DNA of 64,000 nt from Bos javanicus (Eukaryota; Chordata; Mammalia; Artiodactyla; Bovidae): the NCBI RefSeq assembly GCF_032452875.1, contig NC_083897.1:10336854-10400853 (forward strand), read 5' to 3'. Shown here piece by piece: positions 47,101 to 57,589 of this stretch. Position 1 is the stretch's first letter. Each line of letters starts with the position of its first letter. A program made the position numbers and the translations under genes. The notes beneath the pieces are model-generated. The model saw only the letters and a list, made by a program, of their open reading frames with translations. It ran no database searches and was not told the origin of the DNA.

Positions 47101-47932
47101 CACCTCCCAGAATATTGGAAATAAAAAAATAAATAAACAAATGGGACCTAATTAAAATTAAAAGCTTCTGCACAACAAAGGAAACTATAAGCAAGGTGAC
47201 AAGACAGCCTTCAGAATGGGAGAAAATTATAGCAAACGAAGCAACTGACAAACAACTAATCTCAAAAATATACAAGCAACTCCTGCAGCTCAACTCCAGA
47301 AAAATAAACGACCCAATCAAAAAATGGGCCAAAGAACTAAACAGACATTTCTCCAAAGAAGACATACAGATGGCTAACAAACACATGAAAAGATGCTCAA
47401 CATCACTCATTATCAGAGAAATACAAATCAAAACCACAATGAGGTACCATTTCACGTCAGTCAGAATGGCTGCGATCCAAAAGTCTACAAGCATAAATGC
47501 TGGAGAGGGTCTGAGAAAAGGCAACCCTCTTTCACTGTTGGTGGGAATGCAAACTAGTACAGCCACTATGGAGAACATGGTGGAGATTCCTTAAAACACT
47601 GGAAATAGAACTGCCATAAGACCCAGCAAATCCCACTTCTGGGCATACACACCGAGGAAACCAGAATTGAAAGAGACACGTGTACCCCAATGTTCATCGC
47701 AGCACTGTTTATAATAGCCAGGACATGGAAGCAACCTAGATGTCCATTGGCAGACTAATGGATAAGAAAGCAGTGGTACATATACACAATGGAATATTAC
47801 TCAGCTATTAAAAAGAATACATTTGAATCAGTTCTAATGAGGTGGATGAAACTGGAGCCTGTTATACAGAGTGAAGTAAGCCAGAAAGAAAAACACCAAT
47901 ACAGTATACTAACACATATATATGGAATTTAG
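44136..47932 (+). pseudogene. L1 ORF2 (endonuclease/reverse transcriptase), decayed
   Basis: ORF2 nicks target DNA and copies L1 RNA. The endonuclease begins at 44130/44136 with ITLNVNG and has QQET. Near 44515-44530 the frame moves by one base, matching a lost base in the ATGAAAGGG run, and continues with GDFNTPL at 44546. The terminal SDH reads SDY (near 44802-44810), so the catalytic histidine is gone. The RT has SIDAEKVFDK and RQGCPLSPQLF; a TAA at 46167-46169 (GAA in related copies by inference) breaks it just before FADD (near 46217-46228). The C-terminal region (46555-46923, 47196-47594) lies in changed frames. The end is TATGGAATTTAG at 47921-47932. Confidence 0.9.
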
Positions 47933-48269
47933 AAAGACAGTAATGATCTGCCTGTATGCGAGACAGCAAAAGAGACACCAATGTCCAGAACAGTCTTTTG
48001 GACTCTGTGGGAGAGGGCGAAGGCAGGATGATATGGGAGAATGGCATTGAAACATATAAATTATCATATGTGAAACAGATTGCCAGTCCAGGTTTGATGC
48101 ATGATACAGGGTGCTCGGGCCTGGTGCACTGGGAAGACCCAGAGGGATGGGATGGGGAGGGAGGTGGGAGGAGGGGTCAGGATGGGGAACACATGTACAC
48201 TCATGGCAGACTCATGTCAATGTATGGCATAACCAGTACAATATTGTAAAGTAAAACAAAAAAAATAAA

Positions 48270-48673
48270 GTTCACATGAAAAATGAACAATTAGGATAGC
48301 CAGGAAACTTCTGAAGGAGAAGGCAATGAGGTGGGACTATACTACATATTAAAAGCTAATGTAGAACTACAAGAATTAAAACAGTGTGGTACACTAAATT
48401 GAGTCCAGATACAGAACTAAATTTTTTTGAGTATTTAGTATATGCTAAAAAAAGATGTGGGAAAAAAGAAAGTAGGTGATAAACCAGATCTGTCTCTCCA
48501 TGGGAGCACAGAGGAAAAGGCCATGTGAGGACACAGCCAGAAGGTAACCATCTGCAAGACAAGGAGAAAGGTCTCAGTAGAAATCAACCTTGTTGGCACC
48601 TTGATCTTGGATTTCTAGCCTGGAGAAAATAAATTTCCATTGTTTAAGCCAAAAGAAAAAAAAAAGAGAGAGA
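48270..48673 (+). mobile_element. 3'-transduced flank with MaLR LTR piece and poly(A)
   Basis: This lies after the L1's own A-rich end and before the 3' target repeat. It holds an old L1 ORF2-like scrap (about 48335-48405) and an MLT1-type LTR piece (about 48475-48650; ccatgtgaggacacagcc, ggcaccttgatcttgga). It ends in A-rich sequence from 48651 into a (GA)n. The AATAAA of the LTR is 17 nt before the A-tract. The best reading is that an L1 transcript at a parent site ran on through its flank to this LTR signal and was copied here in full. Confidence 0.82.
48628..48633 (+). terminator. MaLR LTR polyadenylation signal used by the L1 transcript (inferred)
   Basis: AATAAA in the usual place near the end of an MLT1-type LTR, followed after 17 nt by the A-tract at 48651. 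The spacing is typical of cleavage and polyadenylation. Confidence 0.75.
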
Positions 48674-48689
48674 GAGAAACAGAAGGAAG

Positions 48690-49030
48690 TCAAGGGACTT
48701 TATCTAGATCAGGGGAAAACAAAGAGACATTATAGTCAAATGCCATATGTGAAACTTGTGCAGAACCTGGATGGAAAAATGTAAATGAAAAACCTGTAAA
48801 GTACATTTATGGACAACTGGAGTAACTTAGGTAGACACTGTATAATGTTTTGGAATTAATGTTGACTTTCTCAGGTGAGGTACTGCTTTGTTGAGTGGTG
48901 AGGTAGCATGTTGTCTGCAGCCTATTTTGGGGTGGTTTAACAAAAAAAAAAGTGCTTATGTGTAAGAAAAAGAAAAATAGCAAAATGTACATCCAAATAT
49001 CAAAGCTGCTGAATATAAATAAATCAGTTT
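48690..49030. other. Unique sequence, right flank of the L1
   Basis: Nothing recognisable apart from an A-run at 48942-48950. Confidence 0.45.
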
Positions 49031-49255
49031 CTGTTCAATTCAGTCACTCAGTCATGTCCGACTCTTGGAGACCCCATGGACTGCAGCACGCCAGGCTTCC
49101 TTGTCCTTCACTATCTCCTGGAGCTTGCTCAAACTCATGTCCATTGAGTCAGTGATGCCATCCAACCATCTCGTCCTCTGTCATCCCCTTCTTCTCCTGC
49201 CTTCAATCTTTCCCATCATCAGGATCTATTCTAATGAGGAGGCTCTTCATATCAG
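49031..49255 (-). mobile_element. BovB 3'-end fragment
   Basis: Antisense BovB terminus from ttctgttcaattcagtcactc to cttcatatcag, about 225 bp. The remaining 5' part was never copied. A Bov-A2 was later inserted right at its truncation point. Confidence 0.92.
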
Positions 49256-49263
49256 AAAGATTG

Positions 49264-49536
49264 CTGCTGCTGCTGCTGCTAAGTTGCTTCAGTTGTGTCC
49301 GACTCTGTGCGACCCCATAGATGGCAGCCCACCAGGCTCCCCGTCCCTGGGATTCTCCAGGCAAGACACTGGAGTGGGTTGCCATGTCCTCCAATGCATG
49401 AAAGTGAAAAGTGAAAGTGAAGTCGCTCAGTCGTGTCCAACTCTTAGCGACCCCATGGACTGCAGCCTACCAGACTCCTCCGTCCATGGGATTTTCCAGG
49501 CAAGAGTACTGGAGTGGGGTGCCATTGCCTTCTCCG
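49264..49536 (-). mobile_element. Bov-A2 SINE with (CTG)n tail
   Basis: Antisense Bov-A2 dimer that starts with a CTG repeat (the reversed CAG tail, 49264-49281). The perfect 12-bp duplication tcagaaagattg lies at 49252-49263 and 49537-49548. The long frame across 49065-49634 is made of the BovB end and this SINE, not a gene. Confidence 0.97.
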
Positions 49537-49548
49537 TCAGAAAGATTG

Positions 49549-50290
49549 GGATGACATTAAATATTACTTTGGCTTGCTGGTATTTCTGCATATATGTGTG
49601 TGTGTGTTTACACACACTAATGATGCAGATATGAGCTATGTAAATCCCAAAATTTTTAATAAGATTCACAGTCAGTTCAGCAAAATTTGGGGGAAGGTAG
49701 TAAAAATGTGGAAGCAGCAATCCCATGAATCTCCAGAAGGACATGAGACAGCCAGGCTATTTCTGACTTCTGGATAGCCAGCCAATTGGTTAGAACTAAG
49801 TAACCTTCATCGAGGATTATAGAAGCAGATTATAAAAGCAGAGACAGGCTAACAAGCAACAGACCTATCGTCTCCTTAATCCCTCCTCCAAATGTAAAAG
49901 TTCATTCTTACTTTCAAAATTCCCAAGCAATCACAAAAGTGGGAGTGGGAATAGGGTGAGATGTAGTATGAAAGCTCTTAAAAATAATTCCTTTTCCTTT
50001 CTCACCAAGGCCTAGCTTACTTTAGGTTCATTCCACCAATTTTCCCTTTATTTAGCTTCAGAACTATTATATAGCTATTAAATAATAACTTTCCTCCTGG
50101 CTAAACTCCATTTGTGTAACCGGGATAGGCCACACAGAATTTTCTAGTTAATATTGTTCATCATTCTCGTTCCAATTAAGAAGCCTAAGTTTCTGAATCA
50201 AACATACCTGATTATAAATCTCTTACTTATTAGCTTTGTAGCCTTGTAGTCTCCATCTACAAAGAGAGATCAATATAATACCTATTTTAT
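49549..50290. other. Unique sequence, no gene seen
   Basis: A short TG/CA-like patch lies near 49595-49618. No recognisable gene. Confidence 0.45.
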
Positions 50291-50299
50291 AGGCTGGTG

Positions 50300-50515
50300 A
50301 TTAAAAGCCTAAGCTCTGAAACTGAGCTTGCAGGGTTTTTATTCCAGCCCCACCATTTCACCACTTATCAGCTATGTGATCTTGCAAGTTACTTACCCTC
50401 TCTGTGCACAAGTTCTTCTTGACTGTAAAGTAGAATAATAATGATATGACTCATTTATGGGGCTTTTGAGGATTAAATATTAATAAGTAATACAAATGTA
50501 AATATTTTTACTAAA
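50300..50515 (+). mobile_element. MIR SINE relic
   Basis: Well-ordered MIR: ctggtgattaaaagcctaagctctgaa, cagccccaccatttcaccacttatcagctatgtgatcttgcaagttact, then ggggcttttgaggattaaat. Confidence 0.88.
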
Positions 50516-50723
50516 AACTTACTATGAGCTATATTCTCTTCTGAGTGATTTATATGTGTTAACATATCCAAAGCATATGCAAAGGCCCTGATTGGTGTAT
50601 TTGAGAAAACAGGTAGCCAATGTGACTGCTATGTAGTGAGCAAGGGGAAAACTGGTACAAAATTACATATTTGAGATAGGGAAGAGTCAGATCATTCTCT
50701 TTGTAAGCTATATTTTATGTGAA

Positions 50724-50913
50724 AGTGAAAGTCGCTCAGTCGTATGGACTCTTTCTGACCCCATGGACTATACAGTCCATGGAATTCTTCAGGTCACAAT
50801 ACTGGAGTGAGTAGCCTTTCCGTTCTCCAGGGGATCTTCCCCACCCAGGGACTGAATCCAGGTCTCCCCCTTTGCAGGCAGATTCTTTATCAGCTGAGTC
50901 ACAAGGGAAACCC
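50724..50913 (-). mobile_element. Bov-tA SINE
   Basis: Antisense Bov-tA with the tccatggactgtatagtcca variant (compare 20006-20328). Flanks atattttatgtgaa (50710-50723) and atattttacgtgaa (50914-50927) form a 14-bp duplication with one mismatch. Confidence 0.95.
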
Positions 50914-50963
50914 ATATTTTACGTGAAGCATCATATAACACCTTTGAAGTGTACTCTCTTTCA

Positions 50964-51173
50964 GGCTTCCCTGGTAGCACTAGTGTGAAGAACCTGCCGA
51001 GGAGACATGAGAGGTGGGTTTGATCCTTGGGTCAGGAAGATCCCATGAAAGAGGGCATGGCAACCCACTCCAGTATTCTTGCCTGGGGAATCCCATGGAC
51101 AGGGGAGCCTGGCAGGGCTCCATGGGGTTGCAAAGAGTTGGACACGACTGAAGTGACTTAGCACAGCGCAGCA
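50964..51173 (+). mobile_element. Bov-tA SINE (variant head)
   Basis: Head ggcttccctggtagcactag differs from the usual ggctcag pattern and marks another Bov-tA lineage. The Bov-A unit ends gacacgactgaagtgacttagc. Flanks tactctctttca (50952-50963) and tactttatttca (51174-51185) agree at 10 of 12. Confidence 0.93.
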
Positions 51174-51185
51174 TACTTTATTTCA

Positions 51186-53900
51186 AGGATGGTATCCAAT
51201 CATATTAAAAGCTGCTAAGAGGTGTTACTAACATGAGGACTAAGAAAATAGAGTGTAGTTCATTTATCTAATATAGAGGTAATAAGTGATCTTTAAGAGT
51301 CAAGGGCTCTTATATGGGAATCTGTATAGTAAAGCTCTAGTATATTTCTAGGTGTAACACCTATAATGCTTAAGAAAGAGAATTTGTTCATATTTGTTTT
51401 GGTGTGGCACTAACGTGAAGGGCAATATATTACATGACTTGTGTAAATCACTTACAGTTCTTTGATTCTAGGATGTTCATCCTTTTGTATGTTTGCAATT
51501 TTTTTAATGAAAGAGAAATCTTAATCATAGCATTACTATGGTTTATTATAAAGCAGCTGTTATTTCCATGTAAAGCCCTACATGGATTCTTTATGTAATG
51601 GAAGTTTGATCAATTCTTTCCCTAAGCTTTTTTATTTCAGAGAACTGATGGACAGAGTGAGACTCATAGAATATAAAATTCATCACTGCATAATACCCAT
51701 TCAAATGGTAATAATAATTCTCAGGTATCTATCATCCCTATTTTGGGGGAGGGAGTAATTTATTCATGCCTTCTATTTTCTTTTCTTACTACTGTTCATT
51801 CTTTGGCAGTTTCACTGTTCATTAGCATATCTGTCAGATAGTGAACAAGAAAAGCAAGGAAAATAAGTCGAAACAAATCAGATTGTTTTATTATTCATCA
51901 CCAGATCTCAAAAAGCAGCTGTAGGAAGAGATTGGAAATTAATTTTTGAGTGGATATTTTGGATATCCTATGAATGCCTATGAATCACAAAAATAATCAA
52001 CTTTATTACTGACAGAACTAAATCTATTGTTTCTGATTTTATATATTTGCTACACCTCTCTTTAAATAGTACAAATAACAGAATAGTCCATAAATATTTT
52101 ACTGTCATTCAATTCAGCAATATTTATTAAACTTTAAAAATTTTTCTGTAGATGTAGAATGTCTACCACAGAATTAGAAAAAAACTAAAGATGCATTGAT
52201 ATGGTTGCCCTCAGGGAGTTAATGAACCACCTAGGGAACCTGATTTACACACCTAAAACAGATGATAAGAAAAGACAGCAAACTATTGAGTGTGTCACTC
52301 AATATCAATGATAAAGCTAAAATGTGTACTAATGAATAAATAAGAAAATATAAAACTTATGTGACACACTGTATCTCGTTTCTGAAATTAACCATTATTG
52401 GTACTTCCATTCTAATGATGACTCTATTAGTAACAGAATCTAGTGATTAGAGATAGTTTCTTTGTCTTTCAAGTTTGGAATCAACTGAGACTTTGCTGAT
52501 TGGTTCAAATTATATTTTTATTATAGAAAACATCATTCTTTTAACAGATTAGATAAGTTTAGCTTTTTGATGGAATTAAATGTTCTGATCTATTTTTTTT
52601 TCTCCTAGGGAGCAAACTCTTAAAAATACAAAAACAAATAAAGCAACGTTATTATGCACAAATAGTTGTTTTCCTTTTAATTTTTCTTGACCATAAAATT
52701 TATCACTTAGTTTGAGACAGCAGTATATTGGTGAAATATAGTTTACAATATTTTCCTAAATTATTTGATTAATAGGTCACATTATCTGGGTGAAGTTCTG
52801 AATAATTAGTATGTATAAACATTTATCATATACATATATTCTGTGAAAAAAGATTCTTTGTATTATATATTCTTCCCATTCTCCCTCCTTTTAATGACTG
52901 ATAATCTTCCTAAAATAATACAACAAACCCTGAAGTCTGTGAGAAAGCAATGAGAAAATGCCCAATGTTTACAAAATTATAGCAAAATATGACTACATAT
53001 CAAATAAAAATATCACATATTGTCATGAGGTAAGAAATATCTGAACTTTGACACACAGAAGGATTTTATTTTGTTTTTTTAAGATTGAGGCTTCTGGAGA
53101 TTGTGTTCCCTAAACTGTGAATGTTATATATGATGATAAGGAGGGCCAAGGGATAGATTTTATCCAGCTATTGATTTGTCAGAAAGAGAGATATCCAGAT
53201 ACCTAAAAAATGATTTTCTGCTTTTTAACCTTAGAAAATGTAAATGGCATGGTTGCCATCCTTCCCCACACCATTCTTCATCATCCACATTAAAAAAAAA
53301 TAAAATAGAATAGCAAACAAAATTAGCACATTATTCACCAAGTATTCATTAATACTTATGCTGTATAATTCTCCTTTAACATTCTATTAAAATTACTAGT
53401 TGGCTTGGTTAAAATGATCTGCTTCAAATACCCAGTTAAAAAGCAAACTTAAATATGTCTTGTATTACTTCTAAGTCTGTCTATACAAAATCTAAACAAC
53501 CCATAGCAAAATGAAAAGTTCAATCGACCTAACTGTTTGGACTGTGTGATGGCAAATTAGCAGTTTGAATTTTCCCCATTGAATTGACCAGATGTTTAAG
53601 CATTGTGCAGACACTGCCTAAGTATTCAACCACTTACTATCAGATGATTATATCAGAGGGTGGGAATTCACATGCCTAGCCACACCCATACAGCAGTAAT
53701 ACACACTTTGCCTAAAGTGAAGCACACTGTATAATTTTATGATGTTATGTCAGCAGCCATATTTTATCTTGCATAGGAATTATGAGGACACACTGCAGTC
53801 ACATAAAACAGAATCTTGTTTTACCTAAGTTCTGATGAATTAAGGTAATTTATTGTGCAAAATTTTCACGTGTTAAAATGCCTAGAATATGTAAATATGT
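51186..53900. other. Unique AT-rich stretch poor in young repeats
   Basis: No gene, young SINE or young LINE seen. A weak L2 relic is listed at 52105-52300. Simple A/T runs occur near 52591 and 53290. Confidence 0.5.
52105..52300 (-). mobile_element. Possible L2 relic
   Basis: Antisense L2-like order: caatatttattaaacttt and ggttgccctcagggagttaatgaacc. Weak. Confidence 0.4.
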
Positions 53901-53903
53901 AGT

Positions 53904-53941
53904 TATATATATATATATACACACACACATATATATATATA
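53904..53941. repeat. (TA)n(CA)n(TA)n microsatellite
   Basis: A short symmetric compound array. Confidence 0.95.
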
Positions 53942-54404
53942 CTTCTTTGAATTAGTAATCTGAAGATTTTTCTAATGATAGAATTGTGAGCTGCAGACTG
54001 AATTTTTTTTAATGTGATGATAGATTTACAATTCAAAGGAACATAAATGAACAGAAATGCCCTAAAAAACAGCTGTCTACCTGACTGATCCAAGAAAATG
54101 AACACTGAAAACAAACAGCTGCCCTATAATAGACTTTGTGGTAAAACTGATCACCCTGAGCATAATGGATTTATTTTCTTTTGTGCTTTTTATGAACTTG
54201 GCAAACTGTCTCTGGTATAAATATTTAAATGTAACAATGAAGAGAAACAGCAATGGCCCAACATCTAAGATAGAGCCAGAACTATTTCTGGGAAATTTGA
54301 GGATTTTCAACTTACAAGTTTTCTTTTACAATTATTTAGGAATCTCTCTATCCTTAAGTTTCTGTTAAGCCTAATTCAAGGATGGACGCATCTTGTGAAG
54401 TGCA

Positions 54405-54537
54405 AAGGAAAAGAAAAAGAAGTGAGAGAGTGAGAGAAATGGTGGTGGGGTGAGGGGTAGTTAGAATAGAAGGAGTGAGAGGAGAGAAGAAAAGGGAGGG
54501 AAGGAGAAGACAGGAGAGGAGAAGAGAGGGAGAGGAA
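54405..54537. repeat. Polypurine tract
   Basis: Almost pure A/G on the plus strand. The segments 54477-54510 and 54512-54537 are all purine, broken by one C at 54511. Such tracts can form triplexes. Confidence 0.9.
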
Positions 54538-54539
54538 TC

Positions 54540-55625
54540 AGCAGAATAGTAAAGTAGCATTGGCATTATTCAAGTGTGGTATTATAAGCAAGCATGACCT
54601 CAGCTGTCAAATGAAACCCGGTTTACCCTTTTCAAAGTAGTCAAGGAGTCTTGGATACAGAGCAAGGTTAAATGGTTTCTAGTGATTCCATATGCAAAAG
54701 TACTCAATATGCCTGTTTTTCTTCTTGAATTGAACACCATTTCCCCAAGCTTTCTTGGTTACATACTTGCTAGCACCGTAATACGCTGAAGGCAAATCCT
54801 TTAAGTCTTAATGTTCTCTCTTTTTAAAATAACATAGCTAATAAGGAAGCTTTTAGAGCAAAGGAACATGAGCTCAGGTAAACATGTTAGTGCTGTTCTA
54901 CAACATTCAGGTATCAGAAATTCTAAATTAACAAAATTCTATTAGGGCATCTGCTTATAAGCAGCCTATAAGGAAAATCAGTGAACCATAAAAAAATCAA
55001 TACCACGTCCTGATTTTATGCAATAAAATTCAGTTCATGAGGTCTATGATGCTTAGGAGTACCAACAATTACATGTACTTTCTTATTTCTGCCATATCTT
55101 GTCCCCCCATAATAGATTTCTACTGGTTTTTAATGAGAGCTACAGATGCTTTATAATTATTACAGCCAATGAAAATTGGCAACAACCAATAATAGATAGA
55201 GGTTGGTACGGAGGTGGAAGAAATACTTGGCTTCCTGGCAATCAAGTTAAAGAAAGGAAAATTAATGGACTAACTCTCATTCTCTAATAGAAAGAAATAA
55301 TACACATTTTCAGATAGGACAAATTGTGTCAAAGCCCTCATCTTTGGGATAAAGTATTGCTGTGATCTTTGACATTCCATTCATGTAAGAAGTATTATGC
55401 AAAGAAATATTGTCTTGGATAATCTTACAAGATAAAAGCACAAGGACACTCTTTACATGCTTTTCAGCAGTGACTAAGAGTAAGACTAAAGAGAAAACAT
55501 GAAACTGTGTATTTACTAAGGCATTTCTATGGAACTATAATAGCATTATTTAAATATGAATAGTCTGACAATCTGATTTGATAGAAAGCTACAGCATAGA
55601 GTTCTAACTAGTACCTTCTTTATTT
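54540..55625. other. Unique sequence, no gene seen
   Basis: No recognisable gene or repeat. The frame at 55099-55287 has no supporting features. Confidence 0.45.
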
Positions 55626-55627
55626 CA

Positions 55628-55735
55628 GTGGCTTTTAACTCTCCTACCTGTTAAAATAATCTGGAGACCTTTATTTATTTATTTATTTTTATTTTATTTG
55701 GTTCTGATTCTCTAATATGCCATTTCAATATGGTT
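55628..55735. mobile_element. Possible hAT-Charlie relic (MER5/MER20-like)
   Basis: Starts cagtggcttttaactctcc and continues aaaataatctggagacctt, which recalls one end of old Charlie elements. A TTTA repeat follows. No second inverted end was found. Confidence 0.3.
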
Positions 55736-55739
55736 GAGA

Positions 55740-56090
55740 TGGAGCTAAGTATTTTTAAATATCTTTCTTTGGTTGGCTCTTTGGCATCCTTATTCTCTGG
55801 GTTTCCTCAGAATGCAATCAATATATTTATGTCTCCTGTAAGTATTATGTTTTCCTGGTAGTATTTTATTATCATTTGTTTCTTTTTCCTCTGGCTCCCA
55901 AGAAGATATATTATAGACATTTTTCCCAGGTGACATCTAGGAATCCAAACTTTCAAAACTGTAAAATTTTACATGATAGATATAGCATTGGCATGAGTTC
56001 CTGGAAACTTGACATGGTGGCATGGCTTAAAATTTTTTTCATCAAGTACACCAATTAAAGTATAAAAAAGAAAGTTAATTTAAATACATT
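55740..56090. other. Unique sequence, no gene seen
   Basis: No recognisable gene or repeat. Confidence 0.4.
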
Positions 56091-56094
56091 GCGT

Positions 56095-56300
56095 ACCCTG
56101 TGCTGGTAATTATATCACTTTATATCACTTTGTATATGTTATCCCATGTAACCACCAGAGCAATTCTGGGATAGTTATAGCCCCCAATTTTACATATGAA
56201 AAGCTTAGACTCATAGAGGTTAAGTTTTGCCCAAAGTTACATATCTTAAAAGTGGTGAAGCTGAGATTTACTATCTTTAAAACCAAAGATCATTCATTTG
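56095..56300 (-). mobile_element. MIR-like SINE relic
   Basis: Antisense MIR order: tatgttatcccatgtaacc, gatagttatagcccccaattttacatatgaaaag, gaggttaagttttgcccaaagttac. Confidence 0.75.
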
Positions 56301-57390
56301 TCTTCCCATGTTGTTTCTACTGTAGATAATATGGTATGCTACTACTTACTATGAGTTCATGATGATAACTGATGGCACAGTTTAAAATCAGAGCAGAAAG
56401 GTATACAGTGCTCCTTTTTTCTAAGCAAGAACAAAAATGAATTATTTGTTTGATTCTTAAATGTATTTAATGATCCATTGCTCTTGCAAGCCTATGATAA
56501 CTAAGATTGCTTCTCCATCATCCTGCCGATGATCCTTTGATCATTTTATGGGGGTAGAGATTCTCTGTTTGCAATTGAGAAATGGAACCAACAGATAATA
56601 CCCAGGTGTTAAAAATGAAAACACATAGCAAACAAAAACCTTGATTGAAAAATTTTGAAATACCAAAAAAGTCTTTAAAATCTCATTAATAAACAATTAC
56701 CAAAGAGCCAGAATTTAAATAGATCTTGTTAATTGTGTTTATCTCAGTGTGATGCCATGTCAGAAAGCCTAAAGCAAATGTATTTTGTTAAAAGTACTGC
56801 TGGCACAGCAGGCCCTGAACATTAAAAAGGAAGCTTGTCATTATGGGGCTGTAACTGAGAGAGGAGACTAACATGGGTCTAAATCATTAATATTATATCT
56901 TAAACTGGAAATGCTGCATTTTAAAGCTATTTATGTCCAATAAAATTCCCTACCATCTTACATTCATCTTAATGCTACTTGAATTGAGAATTTATAATCT
57001 GTTGAACATCAGGCGAATCACAACTAAGGGACTTGGCCTATTAGTTATATTCAGAGTTGTAATACTAGTGCACTTGAGAGTATTACCAATATTAATTGAT
57101 ATAAAATGATATTCCCTTTGGATAAATTACTGGGTATCTATAATATAACACAGAGTCTTGTATTCTGAGAAGTAAGGATGAAAATCCTTGATAGGGTATC
57201 TGGTTCAAGATGATAGACAACACACATTATATCCTCTTTATAGGAAAATCTTATGGATAATAGTAGTGAAGTATTAAAAATAGTAAATCTGTAGATTCAC
57301 TGAAAATAGGAAAGACAATAGAAGATCAGAGCTTTGATACATATTCTAGTCGTTGGAAGAAAGGTGAGACAATATTAATAGACAATCTAC
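56301..57390. other. Unique sequence, no gene seen
   Basis: No recognisable gene or repeat. Confidence 0.45.
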
Positions 57391-57585
57391 TCCCAGGTGG
57401 ATCAGATGGTAAAGAATCTGCCTGCAGTGCAGGAGACCTGAGTTTGATCTCTGGGTTGGGAAGATTCCATGGAGAAGGGAATTGCAACCCCCTCCAGAAT
57501 TCTTGCCTAGGAAATCCCTTGGACAGAAGAGCCTGGGGAGCTACGGTCTATAGGGTCGCAAAGAGTCAGACATGACTAACACACA
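57391..57585 (+). mobile_element. Bov-tA SINE
   Basis: Head ctcccaggtggatcagatgg, B-box zone gtttgatctctggg, Bov-A unit ending gacatgactaacacacac. No clear target duplication. Confidence 0.92.
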
Positions 57586-57589
57586 CTAT

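Larger units (their letters stand above)
40266..48673 (+). mobile_element. Full-length ruminant L1 with 3' transduction
   Basis: One insertion of about 8.4 kb between perfect 16-bp repeats gagaaacagaaggaag at 40250-40265 and 48674-48689. It begins with a G-run and ggtccgaagatggcc (an L1 5' UTR start). It holds a 5' UTR (to 43065), ORF1 (43066-44078), ORF2 (44136-47932) and a 3' UTR with the L1's own AATAAA at 48264-48269. A further ~380 bp of non-L1 sequence and an A-tract (48651 on) come before the second repeat. Full-length copies of this family run to roughly 8 kb, so the element is complete in extent. Many stops and indels show it is inactive. Confidence 0.93.

Noticed and set aside
47093..47578. 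A 161-codon minus-strand frame that looks hydrophobic, like a membrane protein
   Set aside because: Antisense of A-rich L1 ORF2 gives F-, L-, I- and S-rich frames by composition.
49065..49634. A 189-codon plus-strand frame
   Set aside because: It runs antisense through a BovB end and then a Bov-A2 SINE; the SINE's target duplication lies inside it.
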